Translations under genes and position numbers: made by a program
Part shown: piece after piece, positions 36,762-45,533 of the stretch
How the letters are laid out: every line of letters begins with the position of its first letter
Position numbering within the stretch: the stretch's first letter is position 1
Origin: Pirellulales bacterium
GTDB lineage: Bacteria; Planctomycetota; Planctomycetia; Pirellulales; JALHPA01
DNA: 64,000 nucleotides
Assembly: GCA_033762255.1 (NCBI GenBank)
Contig: JANRLT010000021.1
Span: 186,001-250,000 of the forward strand
Direction: 5' to 3'
The notes under the pieces: model-generated
What the model was told of the DNA's origin: nothing
The model's input: the letters and a program-made list of their open reading frames with translations, nothing else
The model's database searches: none

Positions 36762-37658
36762 TTACTCCAATTCCCGCGCAGCTTCGGTCAGGGGAGAGAC
36801 ATCGACCGACACTGTCAGACCGTGCTGCCCCCCGCCGATGAACACCCCTTTGATCGGGCAGACGTCGCTATAGTCCCGCCCCCATGCCAGCGTGATATGA
36901 TCGACCGATGGAATGCAATTATTGGTGGGATCAAAGTCCACCCAGCCGGTTTCGGGACTATAGGCCGACAGCCAGGCGTGCGACGCGTCCGCGCCGATTA
37001 ATTTTGGCTGGCCGGGGAGCGGCATGGTCAGCAAATAGCCGCTGACATACCGCGCGCTCAGGCCCAGCGCGCGCAAACCGCCGATCATCAAATGGGCAAA
37101 ATCCTGGCAGACGCCCCGGCGCATGGCCAGGACTTGATGCAAGGGGGTGCTGATATTGGTCGCCGCGGGGTCGTAGGTAAATTCGTGAAAAATGCGGTCC
37201 ATCAGGTCCGTGACGCCATCCAGCCATAATCTTCCGGACGGAAACGAAACCTCGGCAAACTCCGCCAATTCGCGGCTGCGGATAATATGGGGAGAGTCGT
37301 ACAAATATTGGCGGCTTTCTAAATGCAACGGGGGGTGGACGGAATTCAGCCGGTCGCGGACAGTCTCCCAGGGAGAGGTTTGCTCTCCTTTGACGCCGAC
37401 GGGGGGGAGAACTTCGACTTTGCTGACGGCCGTGACCGCTAACCGCTGGTGCCCTTCTTGGATGGTAAACAGCGACCGATGATTGCCAAAGTAATCGCGC
37501 GTATGTTCGAGCCGCGCGGGGGCGGGGCGGACAGCCAACCGGTGCGATAGGCAATATTGGCGGCCGTGCTCGCGCGGGGTCAGATGAACCTCGTTATGGC
37601 ACAGCGGCACGGATTCGCTGTATTGATAGACCGTGGAGTGGGTGACTTTGTACTTCAT
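36762..37658 (-). CDS. Transglutaminase-like protein with N-terminal domain
   Basis: 298-residue cytoplasmic protein. The N-terminus (YKVTHSTVYQYSESVPLCHNEVHLTPR) is the bacterial transglutaminase-associated beta domain. The catalytic core follows, with Cys in RRGVCQDFAHL (about 172), His in ASHAWLSAY (about 223) and Asp in WVDFDPTNN (about 238), so the Cys-His-Asp triad is intact. Members often sit with alpha-E and circularly permuted ATP-grasp genes; none is here. It may be a protease or cross-linking enzyme acting on peptides. Its upstream edge meets the broken Uma2 copy. Confidence 0.88.
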   Translation of the reverse strand: MKYKVTHSTVYQYSESVPLCHNEVHLTPREHGRQYCLSHRLAVRPAPARLEHTRDYFGNHRSLFTIQEGHQRLAVTAVSKVEVLPPVGVKGEQTSPWETVRDRLNSVHPPLHLESRQYLYDSPHIIRSRELAEFAEVSFPSGRLWLDGVTDLMDRIFHEFTYDPAATNISTPLHQVLAMRRGVCQDFAHLMIGGLRALGLSARYVSGYLLTMPLPGQPKLIGADASHAWLSAYSPETGWVDFDPTNNCIPSVDHITLAWGRDYSDVCPIKGVFIGGGQHGLTVSVDVSPLTEAARELE

Positions 37659-37662
37659 GCTG

Positions 37663-37905
37663 TTAAATCCAACGCGGAATTCTGGCGAATTCCGCTACCT
37701 CATTGTTAGCTAGATATTCAAATGGGGTATTATCGAGTTGAATGGGCACAAATCGACCCAAGTTCCGAATGATCCGCGCATGGTTGAGCGAGCCCCCCGG
37801 CATGGCGAAAATCTCGCCCCGATAAAACTGGTGTTTCATCGTCGCGGATTCTTCGCTATCCAGGTATTCTTGGATCGTAAATTTACGGAGGGGAGCCGTG
37901 GACAT
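37663..37905 (-). pseudogene. Truncated Uma2-family gene
   Basis: An 80-residue remnant of the intact neighbour at 38079. MSTAPLRKFTIQEYLDSEES and HQFYRGEIFAMPGGSLNHAR align with MSTQPIQKYTVDEYLAIEAT and YQFYQGEIFAMAGGSLSHTR. Homology stops near residue 66. The last residues (VAEFARIPRWI) are encoded by a GTAG hairpin repeat at 37674-37698, so the gene appears to have been cut off by that repeat. The nuclease core with the PD-(D/E)xK residues is missing. Confidence 0.75.
37674..37698 (-). repeat. GTAG-headed hairpin, GCGGAATTC stem
   Basis: On the minus strand GTAG precedes a 9-bp perfect stem (GCGGAATTC / GAATTCCGC with a 4-base loop). It forms the 3' end of the truncated Uma2 gene. Confidence 0.65.
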
Positions 37906-37963
37906 GGAGGGAGCTTTTTGTAATGGAATAATCAGTAGCAGTTTAGCCATTTGTAGTAGTATG

Positions 37964-38037
37964 AACCGTGGGCTAGCGCCCGGCGGCTGATTTCGCCACA
38001 GCAACAACCTACAGCCTCCACGCGCTAGCGTCCGGTT
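37964..38037. repeat. 74-bp repeat, copy 1 (type D)
   Basis: Differs from the copy at 38707 by one base. The ends form imperfect 26-base inverted repeats (about 20 of 26 match), built on GCTAGCGC. It lies upstream of the truncated Uma2 gene. Confidence 0.9.
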
Positions 38038-38078
38038 GAGTTCATCACAATATTCCTAACAGCTAAACTGTTACAACA

Positions 38079-38651
38079 TCATGATTCAAAGACCACCCGG
38101 TCATACAAATCGCGCAGCGGTAATTCACAGGAAACACAGGAAAGCTCGATCCTGGCGTCCAGTCCATCTATACAGCGCAACTTCCAGCCCTCATGTTCTG
38201 TCTTTACATAATGGTCGCAGTGCGGCTCAAACTGCGAGATCAAAACATAGTCACAAAGCGTGGCAATCCTCTGGTATTGAATAAATTTTTGCCCCCGGTC
38301 AAAGTTTTCCGTCGAAGGGGATAAAATATCAAAAATCACTCGCGGATTGACAAGCGAAGGAGTGTATCGCCCATCCAAAAACGGTTCGCCGCACACAATC
38401 AATCCATCGGGATAAGTGTACAAGCTGGGGGAGCAATAAACGCGCATCCCTTCCCCGAGATATTCACACCCGGTATCGCGTAATTCCTGATTTGCTAAAC
38501 AATGCAAGTTGTGTGCGATGCGGGTATGGCTTAGGCTTCCCCCAGCCATCGCAAAAATTTCACCCTGATAAAATTGATAGCGCAATTCGGACGTCGCTTC
38601 GATCGCCAGGTACTCATCAACGGTATATTTTTGGATGGGTTGGGTGGACAT
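38079..38651 (-). CDS. Uma2 family (DUF820) putative nuclease
   Basis: 190-residue protein of the Uma2 family, which has a restriction-endonuclease-like PD-(D/E)xK fold and is common in cyanobacteria and planctomycetes. The pattern is complete: YTVDEYLAIE, YQFYQGEIFAMAGGS, TYPDGLIVCGEP with the catalytic Asp, and VIFDILSPSTENFDRGQKF with the second acid and Lys. The biological role of the family is not settled; mobile or defence-related functions have been suggested. It is followed by a truncated copy and both are preceded by a 74-bp repeat, so the unit was duplicated. Confidence 0.85.
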   Translation of the reverse strand: MSTQPIQKYTVDEYLAIEATSELRYQFYQGEIFAMAGGSLSHTRIAHNLHCLANQELRDTGCEYLGEGMRVYCSPSLYTYPDGLIVCGEPFLDGRYTPSLVNPRVIFDILSPSTENFDRGQKFIQYQRIATLCDYVLISQFEPHCDHYVKTEHEGWKLRCIDGLDARIELSCVSCELPLRDLYDRVVFES

Positions 38652-38706
38652 GTTAGGCTAAAAAAAAGTTGAACTTGGGTAACTGTTTAGCCGTTTACGG
38701 CACAGA

Positions 38707-38780
38707 AACCGTGGGCTAGCGCCCGGCGGCTGATTTCGCCACAGCAACAACCTACAGCCGCCACGCGCTAGCGTCCGGTT
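38707..38780. repeat. 74-bp repeat, copy 2 (type D)
   Basis: Single-base difference from the copy at 37964. It lies upstream of the intact Uma2 gene, so each Uma2 copy carries one. Confidence 0.9.
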
Positions 38781-38933
38781 TATTCTTAACATTTCAAATG
38801 ACTAAACAATTAGGAACTTGGAAATTACCCCCATTTTACTACGGGATCTCGAATGTGGGGATACAAATCCCGACTTACCCACATCCAACGCAGCGTATCG
38901 GCGTCGTTAACCGGCCGGGCCGTACTGACGCGT

Positions 38934-40466
38934 CTATTCCGCCAGCTTGGCGATCGCCTGAAAATCGTTCTTGAGCGAGCGGTAGAGCTGTTGGTAAAAC
39001 GGAAAGCCACGATCATAAAACTTGGCCGCCGCTTTATTCGCGGGGGTCTCTTTTACAATCTTGATCGTGGCGTCGCACGCCTCTTCGATGTTTTTATATG
39101 CTCCATCCCCTACCGCCGCGAGCAGCGCCACCCCATAGGCGGGACCTTCCTCGGCGTTCAGTGTGGCGACCTTTTGACCAAACATATCGGCCTGGATTTG
39201 CCGCCACAGGGGACTTTTGCTGCCGCCGCCGCTGGCGCGAATTTGCTTTACCGGCACGCCCAGCTCCTGAATGATGCTCAGGCTGTCGCGCAGGGCATAG
39301 CTGACCCCTTCCAGGATCGAACGCACCAAGTGTCCCCGCGTGTGCTTCAGCGTCAGGCCGATAAAGCAGCCCCGCGCGGCGGGATCGGCGTGGGGCGTTC
39401 GTTCTCCACTGAGGTACGGCAAAAAGAACAGCCCTTCGCTACCGGTGGGGACGGCGGCCGCCTCGTCCGTCAGGATGGCGTAGGGATCGATCTTGGTTTT
39501 TTTTCCGGCCGCTATTTCCGCCGCGCACAGTTGATTGCGAAACCACTGCAAGCTCCCGCCGCCGCTCAAGCTGACGCCCATGAGGTGCCACTTGCCATGA
39601 ACCGCGTGGCAAAAGGTGTGTAGCCGCCCGGCGGGATCGATTTGGACATTGTCGCTATGGACAAACATGATGCCCGACGTGCCGATGGATGTGCTAAGGA
39701 CGCCGCTTCTGACGATGCCATTACCCACGGCCCCCGCCGCGCAGTCCCCCGCCCCGCCGACCACTTTGCACGCGGTGGTTAGGCCCAATTGAGCCGCGAC
39801 TTCCGCCGTCAAGGTGCCGGTCACTTCCTCGGACTCATAACAACGGGCAAATAGGTTTTCATCCAACTCCAGTTTGGATAAAAGTGGTTTGCTCCAGTTT
39901 CGCTTTGCCACATCCAAGAGCAGCATCCCGCTGGCGTCGCTGACATCCGTGGCAAATTCCCCCGTCAAACGCCGCCGCACGTCATCCTTGGGCAAGAGAA
40001 TTTTTACCGTTTTAGCAAAGTTTTTTGGTTCGTGATTGCGCAGCCAGAGGATTTTTGGCGCGGTAAAACCGGTGAGCGCGGGGTTGGCAACCATTTGGAT
40101 CAGTTTTTTGCGTCCACCGGCCCGCTGTTCGATTTCAGCGCATTCGGCGGCGGTACGTTGATCATTCCACAGGAGCGCCCGCCGCACGACTTGGTTTTTT
40201 TTGTCCAAAAACACCGACCCATGCATTTGGCCAGAGAGGCCAATCGCGCGGACATCGGCCGGTTTGAGTTTGGCCTTTTTGACAACGGCCCGGATAGTTG
40301 CCACGGTGGCATTCCACCAATCGTCGGGATCTTGCTCGCTCCAGAGGGGCTGGGGGTGGTGGCTGGGATACAACTCCGTGGCTTCGGCCAAAATTTTGCC
40401 CGACTCGTCCATTGCCAGGGTTTTTGTGCCCGACGTGCCAATATCGATCCCCAAATACACAGCCAT
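38934..40466 (-). CDS. xylB: Xylulokinase
   Basis: 510-residue FGGY-family kinase that phosphorylates D-xylulose to feed the pentose phosphate pathway. The N-terminal phosphate loop is [20 protein letters not shown]. The xylulokinase block [12 protein letters not shown] with ALLWNDQRT is at about 76-105. The second ATPase-fold half has [14 protein letters not shown] and the adenosine motif [16 protein letters not shown] near 430. ATG 40466 removes the improbable TTG-started leader. Xylose isomerase is not next to it; it stands alone. Confidence 0.93.
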   Translation of the reverse strand: MAVYLGIDIGTSGTKTLAMDESGKILAEATELYPSHHPQPLWSEQDPDDWWNATVATIRAVVKKAKLKPADVRAIGLSGQMHGSVFLDKKNQVVRRALLWNDQRTAAECAEIEQRAGGRKKLIQMVANPALTGFTAPKILWLRNHEPKNFAKTVKILLPKDDVRRRLTGEFATDVSDASGMLLLDVAKRNWSKPLLSKLELDENLFARCYESEEVTGTLTAEVAAQLGLTTACKVVGGAGDCAAGAVGNGIVRSGVLSTSIGTSGIMFVHSDNVQIDPAGRLHTFCHAVHGKWHLMGVSLSGGGSLQWFRNQLCAAEIAAGKKTKIDPYAILTDEAAAVPTGSEGLFFLPYLSGERTPHADPAARGCFIGLTLKHTRGHLVRSILEGVSYALRDSLSIIQELGVPVKQIRASGGGSKSPLWRQIQADMFGQKVATLNAEEGPAYGVALLAAVGDGAYKNIEEACDATIKIVKETPANKAAAKFYDRGFPFYQQLYRSLKNDFQAIAKLAE

Positions 40467-40685
40467 AGTCCGCGCAACTCCCAAAGAAAGTGAAATCCCC
40501 TCGTGAAAACACGACCGAAGTAGGGGGATTATAACTTGCCAGGAGGAAAACCCGCAAATCGAGTTAAGAGCAGACCGAAATGTGCACAATAAATTTGTGA
40601 TTATAAATACTTTTTTGTGTTTTTTTCTATTCTTGCGGCCATTTGCCTTATTTTTGACTTTTACAGCTCAACTCATTGCCCACTA
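40467..40685. other. Intergenic region upstream of xylB
   Basis: T-rich DNA that should hold the xylB promoter. CTATTCTTGCGGCC near 40627 is repeated near 40844, on both sides of the inverted-repeat element. No coding frame. Confidence 0.4.
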
Positions 40686-40813
40686 GTGCTTTGTCAACAA
40701 TTTATTATCGGATAAGCCTTAGCGCGCTACCCCACATTTAGAGGAACAAGAACCGTGGGCTAGTGCCCAGCGGCTGATATGCCTAACTCGGATCTTTAAC
40801 TTTGACAAAGCAC
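40686..40813. mobile_element. 128-bp MITE-like element with 12-bp terminal inverted repeats
   Basis: GTGCTTTGTCAA (40686-40697) and TTGACAAAGCAC (40802-40813) are perfect inverted repeats. Inside lies a partial type-D repeat (ACCGTGGGCTAGTGCCCAGC at about 40752). No ORF. Whether it moves is inferred from structure only. Confidence 0.45.
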
Positions 40814-40896
40814 GAGTTCACTACTTTTTAGTATTTCTTGCTATTCTTGCGGCCTACAGCGTTGTTGTAATTTTTGCGGCTCCGACTTTTTGCACG

Positions 40897-41232
40897 CTAT
40901 TCCGCCATCAGCTCCACGACATTTCCCGCGCAGTCCGCGATATACGTGCTGCGGGTGCCGTCGCGGTGGGCCTTGAGCGGGCCGTATTTTTCCGCTTGCG
41001 GATGGGAAAACGCGATATGCGGCGGGTGCTGTTCGGGAATGACCAACGCCAACTGCGTATTGGCAAAGGTCAATAACGCCCAGGTGGCGTCCTGATAGCT
41101 GATTGTGCAGCGAAAATTGCTGGTGTACCAGTTGACCGCCTCCGCAATGTCCCGCACCGAAATCGCCACGTGGTGCAGGGAGTCGAGGTTGGTGCCAGTC
41201 GCCAGGGGTTGCTGTGGTTGAGCTTGAGTCAT
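40897..41232 (-). CDS. VOC family (glyoxalase/dioxygenase fold) protein
   Basis: 111-residue single-unit vicinal-oxygen-chelate protein. It shows the LHHVAISVRDIAEAVNWYTS opening with the first metal His, the LLTFANTQLALVIPEQ strand and a C-terminal ADCAGNVVELMAE, where the final Glu is the usual metal ligand. A His in PPHIAFSH may be the middle ligand. The family includes glyoxalase I, fosfomycin resistance proteins and epimerases; the reaction here is unknown. ATG 41232 is preferred over the upstream TTG opening, which would run into the RNase P RNA region. Confidence 0.8.
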   Translation of the reverse strand: MTQAQPQQPLATGTNLDSLHHVAISVRDIAEAVNWYTSNFRCTISYQDATWALLTFANTQLALVIPEQHPPHIAFSHPQAEKYGPLKAHRDGTRSTYIADCAGNVVELMAE

Positions 41233-41283
41233 GGATTTAAAAGTAAATTTTCCCAGGATGCAAATATAGAAAAAGCAAAAAAA

Positions 41284-41689
<406 letters not shown>

Positions 41690-41694
41690 TTTTA

Positions 41695-41700
41695 ATTATA
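41695..41700 (-). promoter_or_regulatory. Probable -10 box of rnpB
   Basis: TATAAT on the minus strand, about 6-8 bases before the predicted RNA 5' end. A good -35 box at normal spacing is not seen. Confidence 0.5.
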
Positions 41701-41920
41701 TCCGCCCATGACAATTTTCGCAGGAGAGAATTTTCGTGGGATATTTTGCGGACAAGAGCAAGCTGGCCCGTGTTCGCGCAAAAAACTCGGCATAACTTGG
41801 CTTTAAGCATTGGTTTTTCCCCATGAAAATTGCGTTTTTACGATGGCAGGCACGATTCTCTCTTGGCCCCGTCTGGCGGCACGCTTGGCGAATGGGGCCG
41901 GGCAAATTACAATCGGGGCT

Positions 41921-42193
41921 ATGAATAATCACCCGCAAAAAATGGCATCCTGGACCCGTCTTGTGCCACACTTGTCAAAATTTGTACGCCCTGTGGTTCT
42001 CAGCCTGGGCCTGATCTTTGTCACGGCAAATCCGGTCCTGGCCCAGCGCGAGGAACCAGCCAAACCCGCGGTCAAGGGTTATACCTTGCAGTATGTCTTT
42101 ACCGGCCTGCTAGTAGTGTTGGGCGTATTTGTCGCCTGTCGGCCGGGGACGCGGGGTAAAACGGCTAAGCTGGAACGGGGAGAGGACGAATAA
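41921..42193 (+). CDS. Small exported or membrane protein
   Basis: 90-residue protein. A hydrophobic stretch with a signal-peptidase-like AQ site (LSLGLIFVTANPVLAQ) is followed by a short linker and one transmembrane helix (LQYVFTGLLVVLGVFVACRP) with a basic tail. This signal-plus-single-helix layout recurs in planctomycetes as an unassigned family. ATG 41921 is selected; the frame is open back to 41810. It converges on the HlyD gene. Function unknown. Confidence 0.6.
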   Translation: MNNHPQKMASWTRLVPHLSKFVRPVVLSLGLIFVTANPVLAQREEPAKPAVKGYTLQYVFTGLLVVLGVFVACRPGTRGKTAKLERGEDE

Positions 42194-42214
42194 CGCTGGT
42201 TGATAGAGAAACAT

Positions 42215-43315
42215 TTACCTTGGTGCGGTATTCAGTTTATTAACATGGGAAATTTTGTTGGTTTCCTCGATCCGGACATCCACCTGTTGCCCCACATACA
42301 AATTCGTCTCGCCGGGGTCGATCTGGTAAATTACCGGCAACACCCGCGTGTCGGAGCGTTCAGTGTTGTCGCCCGTCCAGGTCTTTTTTACCGCGACCAG
42401 CGGCTCGATCCGGACAAGCCTTAACGGAAACTTTTTTTCTGGCTGGCCCCGCAAGATCGCCACCGCCGCGCCGTTCCGATCAAACCGCGCCACGTCCTCT
42501 TCGTCCAGTTCAGCTCGCACGCGCAGCTCATCCAGATCCCCCAGGACGTACAGCGCCTTGCCCGCCTGTAAATTGACATATTCGCCCGCCCGCACATTAA
42601 CCTGCAAGACATGACCGCCGCTGGGGGCCCGCACCGTCGCCCGTTCAATTTCGGTTTCGATCTGCCTGACGGCCGCTTCGGCAGCGGACACCGCCGCGCG
42701 GGCGACCTGCTTATCCGGCTCCCAAGCGCCAGCCAAGAGCAACTGATGAGCCGCCCGGGCTTCTTGCCAGGCTTGTTCCGCGACAGTTTGCTCCAACCGC
42801 GCGCGAATGACATCTTCTTCCGATGTCGCCCGCTCCAATAGCAGTTTCTGCGCGCGGGCGTGCCGATCCCGCGCCAGGGCGACGCGTGTTTCCGCTTGTT
42901 TAACGCGGGCTTCGCTCGGAGGAAGCTCCTCGGGACGTGGAAGCGCTTGCAGCTTGGCCAAGCGGTCGCGGGCCTCGCTTAATTGGGCGTAGGCGACGCC
43001 CAACTGCGCTTGGAGTTGTCGATCATCGACTCGAAACAGGGGTTCCCCCTTCTTTACCGTGGTCCCCACGCGGTCCACTGTAACATAGACTTCCCAGACC
43101 ATGCCCGAGATCGCCGCCCCAACGGAAATATTCTCGCTGACTGGTTCTATCATTCCCCGCGCGGAAATGGTTTGCGCGTAGGGTGTTGCCACCACGGGCA
43201 ACGGGGGAAGCGCGGCTCCTTGCGGCGCGGCTGATGTGGCGACATGATACACGCCCAAGGCCCCCATGCCGAGGGCCAATACGGGCAGGAACAACGCGGA
43301 TAGTTTAGTCAACAT
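42215..43315 (-). CDS. HlyD-type periplasmic adaptor (DevB-like)
   Basis: 366-residue membrane-fusion protein. An N-terminal anchor helix is followed by a beta/lipoyl strand block (SARGMIEPVSENISVGAAISG, VKKGEPLFRVDDRQL). A long alpha-hairpin coiled coil spans about 105-225. The second lipoyl half is ATVRAPSGGHVLQVNVRAGEYV. It links an inner-membrane ABC exporter to the outer membrane. With the ATPase and permease genes upstream it forms a DevBCA/MacAB-like export set. The leader before ATG is a pyrimidine-rich 7-base repeat without a Shine-Dalgarno site. Substrate unknown. Confidence 0.85.
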   Translation of the reverse strand: MLTKLSALFLPVLALGMGALGVYHVATSAAPQGAALPPLPVVATPYAQTISARGMIEPVSENISVGAAISGMVWEVYVTVDRVGTTVKKGEPLFRVDDRQLQAQLGVAYAQLSEARDRLAKLQALPRPEELPPSEARVKQAETRVALARDRHARAQKLLLERATSEEDVIRARLEQTVAEQAWQEARAAHQLLLAGAWEPDKQVARAAVSAAEAAVRQIETEIERATVRAPSGGHVLQVNVRAGEYVNLQAGKALYVLGDLDELRVRAELDEEDVARFDRNGAAVAILRGQPEKKFPLRLVRIEPLVAVKKTWTGDNTERSDTRVLPVIYQIDPGETNLYVGQQVDVRIEETNKISHVNKLNTAPR

Positions 43316-43320
43316 GGGGG

Positions 43321-43348
43321 TGGAGGTGGGAGGAATGGAGTTTGGAGC
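43321..43348. repeat. Period-7 tract upstream of the HlyD start codon
   Basis: Four 7-base units (TGGAGGT, ATGGAGT and similar on the plus strand) lie 5 bases before the minus-strand ATG. A 17-base segment (43329-43345) is identical to one before the DUF1501 gene at 30913. Confidence 0.75.
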
Positions 43349-43378
43349 CGTAGGTCAAATCATGGATTACAAGTGGAA

Positions 43379-43391
43379 GGGCCAACGGCCC
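43379..43391. repeat. GGGCCAACGGCCC hairpin (type G)
   Basis: Exact 13-base copy of the hairpin at 32317, between the ATPase and HlyD genes. Confidence 0.5.
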
Positions 43392-43421
43392 GATTTATTT
43401 GCCACAGGATAAAATTCATGC

Positions 43422-44159
43422 TTAACTTTGTTCGACACTTTCGATCACGCCGTCGCTCATGGTGGCGATGGTATCCGCAAAGCGATACACACGGCTATCG
43501 TGCGTGACCACGATCACCGCCCGGTCAGGCCGGACCGCCGTTTGTCGCAAGAGTTCCATCACCGTTTGGCCGCTGGCGGCGTCCAGTGCCGCAGTCGGTT
43601 CGTCGCACACCAGCAGTTCCGGCCCATGCACCAGCGCCCTGCCAATCGCCACCCGCTGCTGCTGTCCGCCGGACAATTGGGAGATTTTTTTGTGTAAATG
43701 ATCCTGAAGGCCCAGCGTGCAAAGGACCTCGGTCGCCACGGCGACCGCCGCGGAGCGCGGTTTTCCAGCGATTAACAGCGGAATGGCGGCGTTTTCGGCG
43801 GCGGTCAGCGCGGGGAGCAGATTGTACTGTTGAAACACAAAGCCCACCCGCGCGGCCCGAAAATCAACCAGCGCGTTTCCGCGCAAAGTGGTCAAATCAC
43901 GTCCTAAAACCTCAATCCGGCCGCTCGTGGGTTGCAACAAACCGGCGATAATGGAAATCAGCGTGGTTTTACCGCAACCAGACGGCCCCACCAACAAGGT
44001 CATCTGGCCATATGCCACATCCAGGTCCACACCGCGCAAGACCGTCGCCCGCGCATTCCCTTTGCCAAATTCCTTAGTCAGTCCCCGGCATTGTACCGCG
44101 GGAGGGGAGGTTCTAGACGAGTTGGTGTGGCTTTCCGGCAATTGCAGAGTTGTTGGCAT
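43422..44159 (-). CDS. ABC transporter ATPase (LolD/MacB/DevA type)
   Basis: 245-residue nucleotide-binding subunit. Walker A is GPSGCGKTT (about 57-65), the signature is LSGGQQQRVAIGRALV, Walker B is LLVCDEPTAALD and the switch His is in VVTHDSRVY. The FQQYNLLPALTAAEN Q-loop stretch matches exporters of the FtsX-permease class. It energises the permease encoded at 44394 with the HlyD adaptor at 42215. ATG 44159 is chosen over TTG 44174. The 234-base spacer to the permease holds three GTAG hairpins and a CACTG/CAGTG palindrome, which may allow separate control. Confidence 0.92.
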   Translation of the reverse strand: MPTTLQLPESHTNSSRTSPPAVQCRGLTKEFGKGNARATVLRGVDLDVAYGQMTLLVGPSGCGKTTLISIIAGLLQPTSGRIEVLGRDLTTLRGNALVDFRAARVGFVFQQYNLLPALTAAENAAIPLLIAGKPRSAAVAVATEVLCTLGLQDHLHKKISQLSGGQQQRVAIGRALVHGPELLVCDEPTAALDAASGQTVMELLRQTAVRPDRAVIVVTHDSRVYRFADTIATMSDGVIESVEQS

Positions 44160-44192
44160 GATGTTAGATTCCAAATTTTCAAAGCACTATGG

Positions 44193-44218
44193 CACTGTAT
44201 TCACAGTGATATTCACTG
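44193..44218. promoter_or_regulatory. Overlapping palindromes, candidate operator
   Basis: CACTGTATTCACAGTG (44193-44208) and CAGTGATATTCACTG (44204-44218) are both palindromic and share a CAGTG half-site. They lie upstream of the ATPase gene, in a locus with its own TetR-type regulator. Binding is inferred. Confidence 0.45.
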
Positions 44219-44235
44219 AGAATACGGGGGGATTC

Positions 44236-44373
44236 TTCGGCGACGGAGTCACCTCCTACATGCTCTTTCTTCTCTGCGAACTCCTCCGTGACTCTGTGGC
44301 TTACATTTATTCTTTTCGGCGACGGACTCGCCTCCTACGGGTCTATCTTTTCGGCGACAGAGTCGCCTCCTAC
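44236..44373 (-). repeat. Three GTAG-headed hairpins, stem type A
   Basis: Copies at 44236-44259, 44315-44338 and 44350-44373, all with GTAG on the minus strand and a GGCGAC / GTCGCC stem; two carry one mismatch. They lie inside the exporter gene set. Confidence 0.8.
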
Positions 44374-44393
44374 AAGTTTATTCGTCACCTCAC

Positions 44394-45533
44394 TTACCCT
44401 CGGAAGACGACCGCGGGTTCCAGGACCAACACTTTTCGCGCGCTAAACAGGCTTGTGCCCAGGGTAATGACGCAGATCGCCGCGCTGGTCAACGCGAGCG
44501 CGTGCCATGTCATGTGTATCCCCGCGAGCGCGGTGATGCCGCTAGTCGCGATAAAAAACATGGCGGTCATGCCCAGCCCGATGCAAAAGCCCAATCCTCC
44601 GACCACGCATGATTGCAATAAAATCATCAGCAAGATCCGGCTGTTGCGTAGGCCCATGGCTTTTAATACGCCAAATTGCCGCAGGTTTTCGATGATAAAC
44701 AGATAGAGCGTCTGGCCGGTGACAGCCGCGCCGACGATAAAGCCCAGGGCGATCGTCACGCCAAAGTTAATTGGAATGCCGGTAGAACCGATAAAGTACC
44801 AGACCGTCTTCCAAAAAAACTGGTCCCGCGAGAGCGCGGTCAGACCGGTCGCGGCCTCAATGTTTTTGCGGACGGTCTCCACCGGTTGGCCCGCCGCGGT
44901 CTTTGCCAGGACGAACGTGGTCGCCTTGGCGCGGGGAGCCATGATCCGCGCCGCTTCTAAAAATCGCGAATAGATAATCGGCACCGAAAAGAACGGCGAC
45001 CCGACCTCGCACACCCCGACCAGCACCACGCGGCGGTCGTTGATGTGAAACTCCCGACCCAATTGGTATGGCTCCGTTCCCCACATGTATTCATAACCCG
45101 CCTTGTCAATGATGACCGCTCCCGGCTGCCGCAGATCCAATAAATTACCCGCCAGCAACTTTGTCGGCGCTCCCGCCAGGCTCGTATCGTCCACGCCGGT
45201 CAAATAGACATTGCGCGTTTCGCCATTTTCCAGCCGGGACAGCACCTGCCCTTTGTGCAGCGGAACCGCCCAGGCGACTCCCGCCACGCCGCGTACCCGT
45301 TCCAACTGCCCATCGCGAATCGGGCGGGCTTCGTCCAAAAATCGCACATGCCGATCCATCACCCAAATGTCAGCGTCGTTCACATCCAAAATTTGATTGC
45401 CCGTGCGGGTGAGGATCCCCATAAAGATCGACACTTGCTGCGTCATGAGGAGCGTGGCGAACGCCACGCCAAAAATCAGGCTTAGATACTTCGCCCGATC
45501 CCCCATCAGCATTTTTAACGCAACCCAGTTCAT
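44394..45533 (-). CDS. FtsX/DevC-type ABC transporter permease
   Basis: 379-residue inner-membrane permease. One helix near the N-terminus (LSLIFGVAFATLLMTQQVSIFMG) is followed by a large periplasmic domain (about 45-260). Three helices then form the C-terminal FtsX core, including NLRQFGVLKAMGLRNSRI, the typical cytoplasmic loop that contacts the ATPase. This layout matches DevC and MacB-like mechanotransmission exporters. Its start overlaps the TetR gene stop by 4 bases, so they are cotranscribed. It acts with the ATPase at 43422 and the HlyD adaptor. Confidence 0.88.
   Translation of the reverse strand: MNWVALKMLMGDRAKYLSLIFGVAFATLLMTQQVSIFMGILTRTGNQILDVNDADIWVMDRHVRFLDEARPIRDGQLERVRGVAGVAWAVPLHKGQVLSRLENGETRNVYLTGVDDTSLAGAPTKLLAGNLLDLRQPGAVIIDKAGYEYMWGTEPYQLGREFHINDRRVVLVGVCEVGSPFFSVPIIYSRFLEAARIMAPRAKATTFVLAKTAAGQPVETVRKNIEAATGLTALSRDQFFWKTVWYFIGSTGIPINFGVTIALGFIVGAAVTGQTLYLFIIENLRQFGVLKAMGLRNSRILLMILLQSCVVGGLGFCIGLGMTAMFFIATSGITALAGIHMTWHALALTSAAICVITLGTSLFSARKVLVLEPAVVFRG

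Noticed and set aside
38853-39623. 256-residue plus-strand ORF
   Set aside because: It is antisense to xylB, whose kinase motifs are complete.
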